DNA from: Bacteroidales bacterium
GTDB lineage: Bacteria > Bacteroidota > Bacteroidia > Bacteroidales > VadinHA17
NCBI GenBank assembly: GCA_017882245.1
Contig: JADGPV010000204.1
Coordinates: 1-16,267, forward strand
Length of the DNA stretch: 16,267 nt
Reading direction: 5' to 3'
Positions 1-7,179 of this stretch are shown here, in pieces (position 1 is the stretch's first letter; every line of letters begins with the position of its first letter). The position numbers and the translations under genes were made by a program. The notes under the pieces were generated by a model that saw only the letters and a program-made list of their open reading frames with translations, was not told the origin of the DNA and did not search any database.

Positions 1-243
1 AAACTGCAGTTCCTTATCCCGAAAGGATTTGCACACGGCTTCTCCGTACTCAGCGAGAGAGCAATCGTCCTTTATAAATGCGATAACAATTACTCCGTGA
101 CACATGAACGAGGTATCAACGTGATGGATGCATCACTTAACATCGACTGGATGATTGACAAGGGAAAAGAGATCATCAGTCCTAAAGATTTAAAACAGCC
201 TCTACTTAAAGATATCGCAACAAATTTTACTTTTAAGAGATGA
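1..243 (+). CDS. rfbC: dTDP-4-dehydrorhamnose 3,5-epimerase, C-terminal part
   Basis: The gene is cut by the left edge: 80 codons are visible before a TGA stop. RfbC epimerises dTDP-4-keto-6-deoxyglucose at C3 and C5, the third step of dTDP-L-rhamnose synthesis in the cytoplasm. The visible part carries the family's core pattern: a P-K-G-F-A-H-G-F segment, then V-L-Y-K-C, a Y-S-V-T-H-E-R-G-I segment, and the L-N-I-D-W motif near the end. It lacks the N-terminal half with the catalytic His. The stop overlaps the ATG of the next gene (ATGA at 240-243), so translation is probably coupled to rfbD, the next enzyme of the same pathway. Confidence 0.93.
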   Translation, partial: KLQFLIPKGFAHGFSVLSERAIVLYKCDNNYSVTHERGINVMDASLNIDWMIDKGKEIISPKDLKQPLLKDIATNFTFKR

Positions 244-1112
244 CGACCATACTTGTCACCGGGGCATCCGGCCAGCTTGGCAGTGAGATCAGGGAACGGG
301 CAGGCCGTTTCAGCGGATACAATTTTGTCTTTACCGATATTGATAAACTGGATATAACTGACGCCAGGTCAACCGCATCCTTTATAACAGAGCTTTCGCC
401 TTCATGGATAATCAACTGTGCTGCTTACACTGCCGTAGATAAGGCCGAAGATGAGGAAGACAAGGCCACGCTCATTAACGGCAAGGGAGTTGAGAACATC
501 GTCAGCGCCCTTACCGGGTCCGACTGCAGGCTGATACATATATCAACCGATTATATCTTTGACGGGAACTCTCCCGTTCCATACTCGGAGAATGATACTC
601 CTTCACCTGCCTCAGCCTACGGGCGCAGTAAGCTTGCCGGAGAAAAAGCGGCTATCTGCTGGCCTCAGACGATGATCATTCGCACATCATGGCTCTATTC
701 TTCATATGGCAATAACTTTGTAAAGACCATACTTGGTAAGGCAGGTTCATCTCAGAGCATCAATGTGGTCTTTGACCAGGCCGGCTCACCAACCTATGCC
801 GCTGACCTCGCCTCCGCGATACTTGAAATCATCAGCGGCATAATTCAGAACAGGCATAATTTTATCCCGGGTATTTTTAATTACTCCAATGAAGGGGTTT
901 GCAGCTGGTATGATATTGCCAATGAGATAGTTATCTCTGCAGGCTCAGAATGCAAAGTTATTCCTGTAAGAAGCTCTGCATACCCCTCAAAGGTTAAAAG
1001 ACCGGCGTACAGCGCGCTGGACAAAACCAGGATAAAGGAAAATTACAGCCTGACAATTCCGCACTGGCGAGCCAGTCTTAATAATTGCATATCAAAAATC
1101 AACGGGACATGA
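240..1112 (+). CDS. rfbD: dTDP-4-dehydrorhamnose reductase
   Basis: This 290-residue protein has the usual length of RfbD, which reduces dTDP-4-keto-rhamnose to dTDP-L-rhamnose with NAD(P)H, the last step of activated rhamnose synthesis. Seen in the sequence: an N-terminal Rossmann G-A-S-G-Q-L-G loop (residues 8-14), N-C-A-A-Y-T-A-V-D-K-A-E (59-70), S-T-D-Y-I-F-D-G (102-109) and the short-chain dehydrogenase catalytic pair Y127 and K131 in S-A-Y-G-R-S-K. The start overlaps the rfbC stop by ATGA and its own stop overlaps the next gene in the same way. It is therefore the middle of a tightly coupled operon feeding rhamnose into O-antigen, capsule or S-layer glycans. Confidence 0.95.
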   Translation: MTTILVTGASGQLGSEIRERAGRFSGYNFVFTDIDKLDITDARSTASFITELSPSWIINCAAYTAVDKAEDEEDKATLINGKGVENIVSALTGSDCRLIHISTDYIFDGNSPVPYSENDTPSPASAYGRSKLAGEKAAICWPQTMIIRTSWLYSSYGNNFVKTILGKAGSSQSINVVFDQAGSPTYAADLASAILEIISGIIQNRHNFIPGIFNYSNEGVCSWYDIANEIVISAGSECKVIPVRSSAYPSKVKRPAYSALDKTRIKENYSLTIPHWRASLNNCISKINGT

Positions 1113-2842
1113 TCAATATTGACGACATCAGGAAAAAAGCCGCATCATGGCTGGGTAAAGAATTTGACGAGCCAACCCGCATGGAAGTGCAGCAAATGAT
1201 TGATCATGACGAGAAGACCCTCATCGATGCTTTCTACCAGGATCTTGAATTTGGCACCGGAGGACTTCGCGGCATAATGGGCGCCGGCACCAACAGGATG
1301 AACCGCTATACCCTGGGCATGGCTACACAGGGACTCTCCAACTATCTTAAAAAACATGCCGCCAACCCTTCATCGATAAAAGTGGCAATAGCGTATGACA
1401 GTCGTAATAACAGCAGCTACTTCGCAAAAGTGGCAGCTGATATTTTTACGGCTAACGGTTTCACTGCATGCCTGTTTGAATCTCTCAGGCCAACCCCGGT
1501 GCTCTCCTTCGCCATCAGGCTTCATCATTGTGATGCAGGTGTCATCATCACTGCCTCTCATAACCCCAAGGAGTACAATGGCTACAAGGTTTCATGGAAC
1601 GACGGCGGACAGGTAGTATCGCCTCATGACAAAGGTATTATCGATGAAGTGAGGAAGATTAAATCTGTCTCTGAGATAGCTTTAGGAGGCGATCCTTCAA
1701 AGATCGTAATGCTGGGCGCTGAGACCGATAATAAATTTATGGCTGAGGTAAAGAAACTTAGCATCAACAGCGAAATAATCCGGAGGAACGCTGATATGGG
1801 TATCGTCTATACTCCCCTGCACGGCACGGGTTATAAGATGGTTCCTGAGGCGCTGGCCATGTACGGTTTCACCAATGTGCATACTGTAAAAGAACAGTGT
1901 ATAACCGACGGTAACTTTCCCACACTGCGTTCGCCAAATCCCGAAGAGCCGGATGCTCTTGCCATGGCCATTTCACTGGCCCGTGAGAAAAACGCTGACC
2001 TTGTGATGGCAACGGACCCTGATGCCGACCGCCTGGGCATCGCCGTCAGAAAACCGTCAGGTGAGTTCGTACTCCTGAACGGAAACCAGACCGGAGTGCT
2101 CCTGACATGGTATATAATTTCTCAGAAGAAACAAAGGAATGAACTGAAAGGCAATGAATACATCATCTCTACCATCGTTACAACAGATCTGATGAACCGC
2201 ATCGCTGAGAAGAACGGTGTGAAATGCTATGATGTGCTCACTGGCTTTAAGTTCTTCGCGGAGTTGATGCGCGACCTCGAACGAAAAGAGAAATTCATCG
2301 GTGGCGGGGAAGAGAGCTTTGGCTACCTCGCAGGCGATTTCGTAAGGGATAAAGACGCTATTTCGGCATGTGCTCTCGTTGCTGAGACTGCTGCCTGGGC
2401 CCGTGACCACGGAAAATCGCTATGGGAGCTCCTGCTCGATATTTATGCTGAATACGGCCTCTACAGGGAGAAACTGGTCAATGTGGTTAGAAAAGGAGCT
2501 GAGGAAGCTACTGAGATAAAGAAGATGATGGAGGGGTATCGTAATAATCCGCCTGTCGTCATCAGCGGAAGTAAAGTAGTAAGGATAGATGATTATATTA
2601 CCCTTGTTTCACTCGATATCGCAACAGGAAAGAAGAAGCCCCTCATACTGCAGAAATCTGATGTATTGCAGTTCTTCCTTGCTGACGGAACGAAGATTTC
2701 AGTACGGCCTTCGGGTACAGAACCCAAGATCAAGTTCTATTTCAGTGCCAATACAAAACTGAAGGACACATCAGAGTTTGAATCAGCCTGGAAGTCACTT
2801 GACGAAAGGATCGATGCGATCATAAGAGACATGAAGCTTTGA
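1109..2842 (+). CDS. phospho-sugar mutase (phosphoglucomutase/phosphomannomutase family)
   Basis: A 577-residue alpha-D-phosphohexomutase that interconverts hexose 1- and 6-phosphates. Four family signatures are visible, numbered from the chosen start: the phosphoserine loop T-A-S-H-N-P-K-E-Y-N-G (active Ser about 150), the Mg-binding D-P-D-A-D-R (303-308), the sugar-binding G-G-G-E-E-S-F-G-Y (398-406) and the phosphate-binding R-P-S-G-T-E-P-K (from 533). Length matches the long Bacteroidota phospho-sugar mutases. I chose ATG 1109, which gives an ATGA overlap with rfbD, over the in-frame TTG at 1085. Position after rfbCD suggests supply of glucose 1-phosphate for dTDP-sugar synthesis, which is inference; mannose or glucose specificity cannot be read from sequence alone. 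Confidence 0.93.
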   Translation: MINIDDIRKKAASWLGKEFDEPTRMEVQQMIDHDEKTLIDAFYQDLEFGTGGLRGIMGAGTNRMNRYTLGMATQGLSNYLKKHAANPSSIKVAIAYDSRNNSSYFAKVAADIFTANGFTACLFESLRPTPVLSFAIRLHHCDAGVIITASHNPKEYNGYKVSWNDGGQVVSPHDKGIIDEVRKIKSVSEIALGGDPSKIVMLGAETDNKFMAEVKKLSINSEIIRRNADMGIVYTPLHGTGYKMVPEALAMYGFTNVHTVKEQCITDGNFPTLRSPNPEEPDALAMAISLAREKNADLVMATDPDADRLGIAVRKPSGEFVLLNGNQTGVLLTWYIISQKKQRNELKGNEYIISTIVTTDLMNRIAEKNGVKCYDVLTGFKFFAELMRDLERKEKFIGGGEESFGYLAGDFVRDKDAISACALVAETAAWARDHGKSLWELLLDIYAEYGLYREKLVNVVRKGAEEATEIKKMMEGYRNNPPVVISGSKVVRIDDYITLVSLDIATGKKKPLILQKSDVLQFFLADGTKISVRPSGTEPKIKFYFSANTKLKDTSEFESAWKSLDERIDAIIRDMKL

Positions 2843-2858
2843 CAGAGGTTGTCAGTTT

Positions 2859-2879
2859 TCTGTTGTCCGTTATCCGTTG
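2859..2879. repeat. three tandem 7-bp units (TCYGTTR)
   Basis: Three consecutive heptamers TCTGTTG, TCCGTTA, TCCGTTG lie in the 78-bp gap between the converging mutase and YjbQ-family genes. A second three-unit tract follows at 2904. No function is known to me. Confidence 0.7.
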
Positions 2880-2903
2880 TGGTCTACAAAGGTAACCCAC
2901 TAG

Positions 2904-2924
2904 TGCCTATTGCCTATTGCCTAT
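2904..2924. repeat. three exact tandem copies of TGCCTAT
   Basis: TGCCTAT is repeated exactly three times. The third unit contains the stop codon (CTA on +, TAG on -, 2921-2923) of the YjbQ-family gene. Gain or loss of one unit would keep a stop at this position, so the effect would be on the 3' untranslated region rather than the protein. Confidence 0.8.
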
Positions 2925-3337
2925 TCTCCAATAATCTTCACCAGCACCCTCTTTCGTCTCATGCCGTCATACTCTCCGTAGAAGATCTGCTCCCATGGGC
3001 CGAAATCTAATCTGCCGTCCGTGACGGCGGCCACAACCTCGCGGCCCATCAGCTGACGTTTCATATGAGCGTCTGCATTATCTTCAAATCCGTTATGACG
3101 GTACTGAGAGTGCGGTTTTTCAGGAGCCAGCTTCTCAAGCCACACATCAAAGTCCTGATGCAGCCCGCTTTCATCATCATTGATAAAGACTGATGCTGTT
3201 ATATGCATCGCATTTACCAATATGATCCCTTCTCTTATGCCGCTTTCAGCAAGACACTGTTCGACCTGCCGCGTAATATTGATGTAGTCCCTGCGGTGCG
3301 CAGTCTCCATCCATAACTCTTTTCTGTACGATTTCAT
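2921..3337 (-). CDS. YjbQ/UPF0047 family protein (secondary thiamine-phosphate synthase type)
   Basis: At 138 residues this is the full length of the small YjbQ (UPF0047) family. Typical family elements appear in order: N-A-M-H-I-T-A-S-V-F-I-N-D-D-E-S-G (42-58), the D-F-D-V-W-L segment (62-67), H-N-x-x-x-D-N-A-D-A-H-M-K (81-93), and G-R-L-D-F-G-P-W-E-Q-I-F followed by E-Y-D-G (108-125). Members have weak thiamine-phosphate synthase activity when overexpressed, but the physiological role is unresolved, so the product name should be held loosely. The gene stands alone and is divergent from the PagL-like gene with an 87-bp spacer in which I find no TAnnTTTG promoter on either strand. Confidence 0.9.
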   Translation of the reverse strand: MKSYRKELWMETAHRRDYINITRQVEQCLAESGIREGIILVNAMHITASVFINDDESGLHQDFDVWLEKLAPEKPHSQYRHNGFEDNADAHMKRQLMGREVVAAVTDGRLDFGPWEQIFYGEYDGMRRKRVLVKIIGE

Positions 3338-3424
3338 GATATTTAGTCTGAAGGTTTATTGATTAATTTGTCATTGGCTGTTAATTAATGCAAATTTGAA
3401 ACAAGATTATTGAATATCACCTGA

Positions 3425-4162
3425 ATGTTGCTGAAAAAACAATTCCTGACAGGCCTGATGGGTCTTCTGTTGTTTAATATCCAGACACTTACAGCTCAGT
3501 ATGAACGGATTCCGTATGCGGACGGATTAAAAAACTCATATTTCGGAGCGGATGCCGGATATATAGATTATCTGCCGGGGCCGATTTCAGCAGAAAAGTC
3601 AGAGAGAGATTCCATCAGCAGAATTATTTTCCCCAGGCACTTTATTATGGCTGGTTACTGCACCAATGTGCTGGGTTATGGGGTCAATGATTTTGTGGCA
3701 AATGACTATTTCTCCATTTTCTGGGGTGGCACTGTAAAAGTCAGACAAGGATTTATACTGAGTTATCAGCGCAATGTCTTTCACGGCAGGAAAGTTTTTG
3801 CATTCGACCTGAGTGCAAATACAGGTTTCTGGGAAACCAGAGACCGGAAAGAGTGGTTTTTCACGGTCTCTCTGAATCCGGTATTCAAGCTTTATGCTTT
3901 GCACTCGAAGTCTTTCGACCTGTTTTTTGAATATTCCCTGGCAGGTCCGACCTTCATTTCAAAAACTGTTCTTGATGATATTAATACCGGGAAGAAATTT
4001 ACCTTCCATGATTTCATGGGTATTGGCACATTTGCCGGACAACGGAAAAAACTTTATGCGTGTATCCGGATCGCCCATTTTTCAAATGGTGACCTTTTTA
4101 AGCATAATGCCGGAGTGATGGTTCCATTGACCTTTAACCTGGGCTATGTATTAGATCTATAA
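3425..4162 (+). CDS. PagL-like lipid A 3-O-deacylase / acyloxyacyl hydrolase, outer-membrane barrel
   Basis: A 245-residue protein starting with a clear signal peptide (about 1-24, cleavage near T-A-Q) followed by alternating aromatic/hydrophobic strands expected of an outer-membrane beta-barrel. Near the C-terminus is R-I-A-H-F-S-N-G-D-L (His218, Ser220), which fits the PagL signature H-x-S-N holding the catalytic His-Ser pair, followed by H-N-A-G and a final barrel strand ending L-N-L-G-Y. PagL enzymes remove the 3-O acyl chain of lipid A at the outer membrane. The residue 12 after the Ser, where I recall the catalytic Glu of the Pseudomonas enzyme, is Met here, so activity is uncertain. 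The gene is monocistronic and ends before a hairpin terminator. Confidence 0.75.
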   Translation: MLLKKQFLTGLMGLLLFNIQTLTAQYERIPYADGLKNSYFGADAGYIDYLPGPISAEKSERDSISRIIFPRHFIMAGYCTNVLGYGVNDFVANDYFSIFWGGTVKVRQGFILSYQRNVFHGRKVFAFDLSANTGFWETRDRKEWFFTVSLNPVFKLYALHSKSFDLFFEYSLAGPTFISKTVLDDINTGKKFTFHDFMGIGTFAGQRKKLYACIRIAHFSNGDLFKHNAGVMVPLTFNLGYVLDL

Positions 4163-4177
4163 ATTCCCTGCCCCATG

Positions 4178-4242
4178 CCTCCCCTGTAATCTGGCTCCTC
4201 ATTAAAAAAGCCCACAGGGCTTTTTATTAACGTTCGGCCCTC
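4178..4242. repeat. dispersed 65-bp repeat B, copy 1 (contains a terminator-like hairpin)
   Basis: This block resembles 12631-12696: both start CCTCCCCTG, share a CTGGC core, then a hairpin, then TTATTAACG and TCGG. The hairpin arms differ by a compensatory pair change between the copies. This copy separates the converging PagL-like and helicase genes and ends on the helicase stop codon. Confidence 0.75.
4205..4225. terminator. bidirectional intrinsic terminator
   Basis: Perfect 9-bp stem AAAAAGCCC / GGGCTTTTT with a 3-nt ACA loop between two converging genes. The A-run/T-run symmetry would serve both strands. It sits inside repeat B. Confidence 0.85.
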
Positions 4243-5657
4243 TATTGCCTGAACCATTTATCCGGAAAATTCACCAGATAAACCTTATCCGTTGCCCTCG
4301 TCAATGCCGTATAGAACCACCTCAGATAATCTATTGTCGGCTCCTGGCGACTGAATCCTCCCTGATCTATAAATACTCTCCCCCACTGTCCCCCCTGCGA
4401 CTTATGGCAGGTTACAGCGTAGGCAAATTTGATCTGCAGTGCGTTGTAGTACGGGTCGTTGCGGGCTGCCTCAAACTGCTTCCGTTTTGATTTAATGCCC
4501 GGGTGATCAGCCAGAACGGCAAAGTACAACTCCCGCGATTTTTCGGGTGCGAGAGACGGAGTATCCATCATGAGCGTATCAAGCATAACCTTTGCCTCCA
4601 GTTCCTGCTCAGTATCACGGAACCAGAGTGTCATTGAGGCAAACCGCATGCCGTACATCTCCTCGTACTCCTTTATCCTGCGTACCTCTGCAATGTCCCC
4701 GTTGGCGATGAAAGAGGCTCCTTCTTCATCCTTCAGCCAGTAATAATTGTTCTTTACCACCATCACAATGTCACCCGTGCTTATCTCCTCCTCCCTGTAA
4801 AAGATACTGTTACGGATACCCTGATTATACCTGTTTGCCAGATGGTTTGAGTTGACAACTACTATAGCTCCGTCGGTACCGCATCTGTCATACGATTCGC
4901 TCAGTTTTTCAATAATATCGCTGCCATTCAGACGTTCAATATCATTGTAGGCTTCCAGGACCAGCTCCGGTACAGAGAGGTCGCCGTCGTTGACCTGCTG
5001 CCGCACAGCCGTGGCATTCATTAAAATACCTGACCCTTCGCTTTGTCTGATGACCTGGCGCAATTCAAAGCTCTCCAGCCCGAAGCCTGTCTCACGCAAT
5101 ACTTCCTGATCAAGAGCGGGACTGACCACTGATCCGACAGGCGGCAGCTGTGCGACATCACCCACAAGTATCAGTTTGCAGTTGGTGCCTGTATATACGT
5201 ACTCAAGAAGATCTTCAAGGAGCTTGCCGCTGCCAAACACCGAAGCTTCTGATGACTCATCCGGGATCATGGATGACTCATCCACAATAAAATAAGTCTC
5301 TTTGTGAAGGTTACGGTCGAGCACAAACTTGCCCACGCCGTCAGTAGCCGATTTCTGCCGGTAGATCTTCCGATGTATGGTATAGGCTTCGTGACCGGTA
5401 TATGACCTGAGAACCTTTGCAGCCCTCCCCGTAGGCGCCATCAGAACAAACTTCTGCCTCATAGTCGAAAGCGTGCTGACCAGTGAGGCAATAATGCTGG
5501 TCTTTCCTGTTCCGGCATATCCCGTCAGAAGAAAAATAACATCATTCGAATTGTTAATGACAAATTCTGCAAGCAGACGCATGCAGTCAGACTGATCCTG
5601 TGTGGGGATGTATCCGAGATTCTTCTCAAGAAGTGAATAGATATTCTCCTTTCTCAT
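4242..5657 (-). CDS. SF1B DNA helicase, RecD/Dda-like
   Basis: A 471-residue ATP-dependent helicase of superfamily 1B (5'-3' polarity in characterised relatives). Motifs in order: Walker A G-Y-A-G-T-G-K-T (46-53), motif Ia A-P-T-G-R-A-A-K-V-L (74-83), Walker B V-D-E-S-S-M (125-130), motif III G-D-V-A-Q-L-P-P-V (166-174), the RecD-type motif Y-A-V-T-C-H-K-S-Q-G (413-422) and motif VI Y-T-A-L-T-R-A-T-D-K (449-458). It is shorter than RecD2 and lacks the N-terminal RecD2 extension, so it resembles Dda-size helicases. No RecB or RecC gene is next to it, so a stand-alone role in replication or repair is likely. Its promoter overlaps that of the divergent DUF3822 gene. Confidence 0.93.
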   Translation of the reverse strand: MRKENIYSLLEKNLGYIPTQDQSDCMRLLAEFVINNSNDVIFLLTGYAGTGKTSIIASLVSTLSTMRQKFVLMAPTGRAAKVLRSYTGHEAYTIHRKIYRQKSATDGVGKFVLDRNLHKETYFIVDESSMIPDESSEASVFGSGKLLEDLLEYVYTGTNCKLILVGDVAQLPPVGSVVSPALDQEVLRETGFGLESFELRQVIRQSEGSGILMNATAVRQQVNDGDLSVPELVLEAYNDIERLNGSDIIEKLSESYDRCGTDGAIVVVNSNHLANRYNQGIRNSIFYREEEISTGDIVMVVKNNYYWLKDEEGASFIANGDIAEVRRIKEYEEMYGMRFASMTLWFRDTEQELEAKVMLDTLMMDTPSLAPEKSRELYFAVLADHPGIKSKRKQFEAARNDPYYNALQIKFAYAVTCHKSQGGQWGRVFIDQGGFSRQEPTIDYLRWFYTALTRATDKVYLVNFPDKWFRQ

Positions 5658-5694
5658 TTTAGATGTACACCCCTGATATCAGTCTGCTTTTTCT

Positions 5695-5702
5695 TAAATT
5701 TG
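5695..5702 (+). promoter_or_regulatory. candidate -7 element of the DUF3822-rsmD operon
   Basis: TAAATTTG matches the Bacteroidota TAnnTTTG element. No clear TTG lies at the -33 position. The leader to the ATG at 5792 would be about 85 nt. Confidence 0.45.
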
Positions 5703-5704
5703 CA

Positions 5705-5712
5705 CAAAGTTA
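5705..5712 (-). promoter_or_regulatory. candidate -7 element of the helicase gene
   Basis: Read on the - strand this is TAACTTTG, a TAnnTTTG match 47 nt upstream of the helicase ATG. It faces the + strand element at 5695 two bases away, so the two promoters overlap. Confidence 0.5.
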
Positions 5713-5791
5713 CTCAACAATCTGTCAAAAAAGGCATGATGAAGGGCGAAGTGAAGATACCGGATAACAATTGCAGTAACCTTAAAAAGTA

Positions 5792-6649
5792 ATGACACCA
5801 TCGCAGACATATCCCCTGGAGCTCCTGGATGAGACTCTCGATATTAACGCAACTGAAAATTATGATCTGACACTTGAGTTGTCGGAAGAAGGAGTTTCAA
5901 TCGCTCTTCTGGACCTCCTGCGTGGAAAATATGTCATGCTGAGACACTACCAGCACGAAAATAAGTCAGACGATATCAGGCTCTCATTATCCGAAATAGT
6001 TGATTCAGATGACTTCCTGAAAAAACGTTACAGGAAAGTTTTTATAATAACGCCGACTTTACTTTACACTCTTGTACCTGCACCCGTTTATGACCCGGCC
6101 CTGAAAGAGTCCTATTTCCGCTTTAACCATAATGCTGATGAAAAAGCCCTGTTCATTTCCAATACCCTGCCCTTCCCGGGTGCAGTAGTAATCTTCAGTC
6201 CCGGCAGTGATATCATGGAAATAGTTACCTCCAGATGGCGTGATATTACCCCCTGGCACCATACAAAACCTCTCCTTCAGCATGTCTTTACGGCATGCCG
6301 TTCATCAGAAGAACGTTACGTACACGTGCATTTCGAAAAGAGCTTTGTTACCGTTATCATTGCAGAAAAAAGAAGCCTCGTCTTCTGTAACAGCTTCACC
6401 TGCGCAGCGCTTGCCGATGCCGGTTACTTCATCTTTAGCGTTCTTGAAAAAAGAGGTGTTACAAAAGACGAGACGCTGAATATCAGCGGGACCCTGGAGC
6501 CTTACAGCGAAGGACATATCTCAATACTTAATTTTGCTGAGAATGTCAGGTTTTCGGCTCCGCTCATAAGGAAAAGTTTTAGCTATGTCATGAATGAGGT
6601 TCACCTGCACCGCTGGCTTAACCTTTTCACCGCTTCATCGTGCGAATAA
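5792..6649 (+). CDS. DUF3822 family protein
   Basis: A 285-residue protein that I recognise as DUF3822, a Bacteroidota-specific family usually found directly before rsmD. Its biochemical role is unknown to me. Visible features are an N-terminal acidic segment, a central F-R-F-N-H-N region, a hydrophobic A-V-V-I-F-S-P-G stretch and a second-half segment (V-H-V-H-F-E-K-S-F-V-T-V-I-I) whose alternating pattern would suit an actin-like ATPase-type fold, which is only inference. No signal peptide or membrane segment is seen, so it is probably cytoplasmic. Its stop overlaps the rsmD start by 10 nt, so the pair is probably translationally coupled. Confidence 0.85.
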   Translation: MTPSQTYPLELLDETLDINATENYDLTLELSEEGVSIALLDLLRGKYVMLRHYQHENKSDDIRLSLSEIVDSDDFLKKRYRKVFIITPTLLYTLVPAPVYDPALKESYFRFNHNADEKALFISNTLPFPGAVVIFSPGSDIMEIVTSRWRDITPWHHTKPLLQHVFTACRSSEERYVHVHFEKSFVTVIIAEKRSLVFCNSFTCAALADAGYFIFSVLEKRGVTKDETLNISGTLEPYSEGHISILNFAENVRFSAPLIRKSFSYVMNEVHLHRWLNLFTASSCE

Positions 6650-7179
6650 TAGGAGGCTCATTCAAAGGCAGGATAATAGATCCCCCGTCAAGCTTTAAAG
6701 CACGGCCTACTACTGACTTGGCCCGTGAAAGTCTGCTTAACATACTGAATAACAGGTATGATTTCTCAGCTGTCTCTCTCCTCGACCTCTTTGCCGGGAC
6801 CGGAGCCATAAGCTACGAGTTTGCATCAAGAGGCACCGGAGAGATTGACATCGTGGAGACCGAACGCCGTTATTGTGAATTCATCGGCAATACTGTACAC
6901 AAGCTGGGAATAAGCAATGCCCACGTGCACAGGATAGATGTCCGGGACTTCCTGAAGGTATGCCATAAGCAGTATGACATCATTTTTGCCGATCCGCCGT
7001 ATGATATCACATGGCTTCGTGATCTGCCAGGTCTGGTGTTCAGATCAGGCGCTGTGAATGAAACAAGCCTCTTTATCCTTGAACATCCCAAAGCCTATGA
7101 TTTCAGGGATGATCCGCATTTTTCAGAGCACAGGAATTACGGAAGCGTGAATTTCACCTTTTTTAGCTCGCCTGTTTAG
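6640..7179 (+). CDS. rsmD: 16S rRNA (guanine(966)-N(2))-methyltransferase RsmD
   Basis: A 179-residue class I SAM-dependent methyltransferase of normal RsmD length. It begins with the family's M-R-I-I-G-G-x-x-K-G-R segment, has R-P-T-T-D-L-A-R-E-S-L (22-32), the SAM-binding L-D-L-F-A-G-T-G (48-55) and the catalytic D-P-P-Y (118-121). RsmD methylates G966 in helix 31 of 16S rRNA during 30S assembly. The start is GTG at 6640, inside the end of the DUF3822 gene; the conserved N-terminus supports it. Its TAG stop overlaps the stop codon of the converging molybdenum-enzyme gene, so there is no room for a terminator between them. Confidence 0.95.
   Translation: MRIIGGSFKGRIIDPPSSFKARPTTDLARESLLNILNNRYDFSAVSLLDLFAGTGAISYEFASRGTGEIDIVETERRYCEFIGNTVHKLGISNAHVHRIDVRDFLKVCHKQYDIIFADPPYDITWLRDLPGLVFRSGAVNETSLFILEHPKAYDFRDDPHFSEHRNYGSVNFTFFSSPV

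Noticed and set aside
1085..1108. TTG start extending the phospho-sugar mutase by eight residues
   Set aside because: The ATG at 1109 gives the ATGA coupling seen at the rfbC-rfbD junction, and the family N-terminus begins there.
2859..2924. CRISPR-like array
   Set aside because: The units are 7 bp with no spacers; they are simple tandem repeats.
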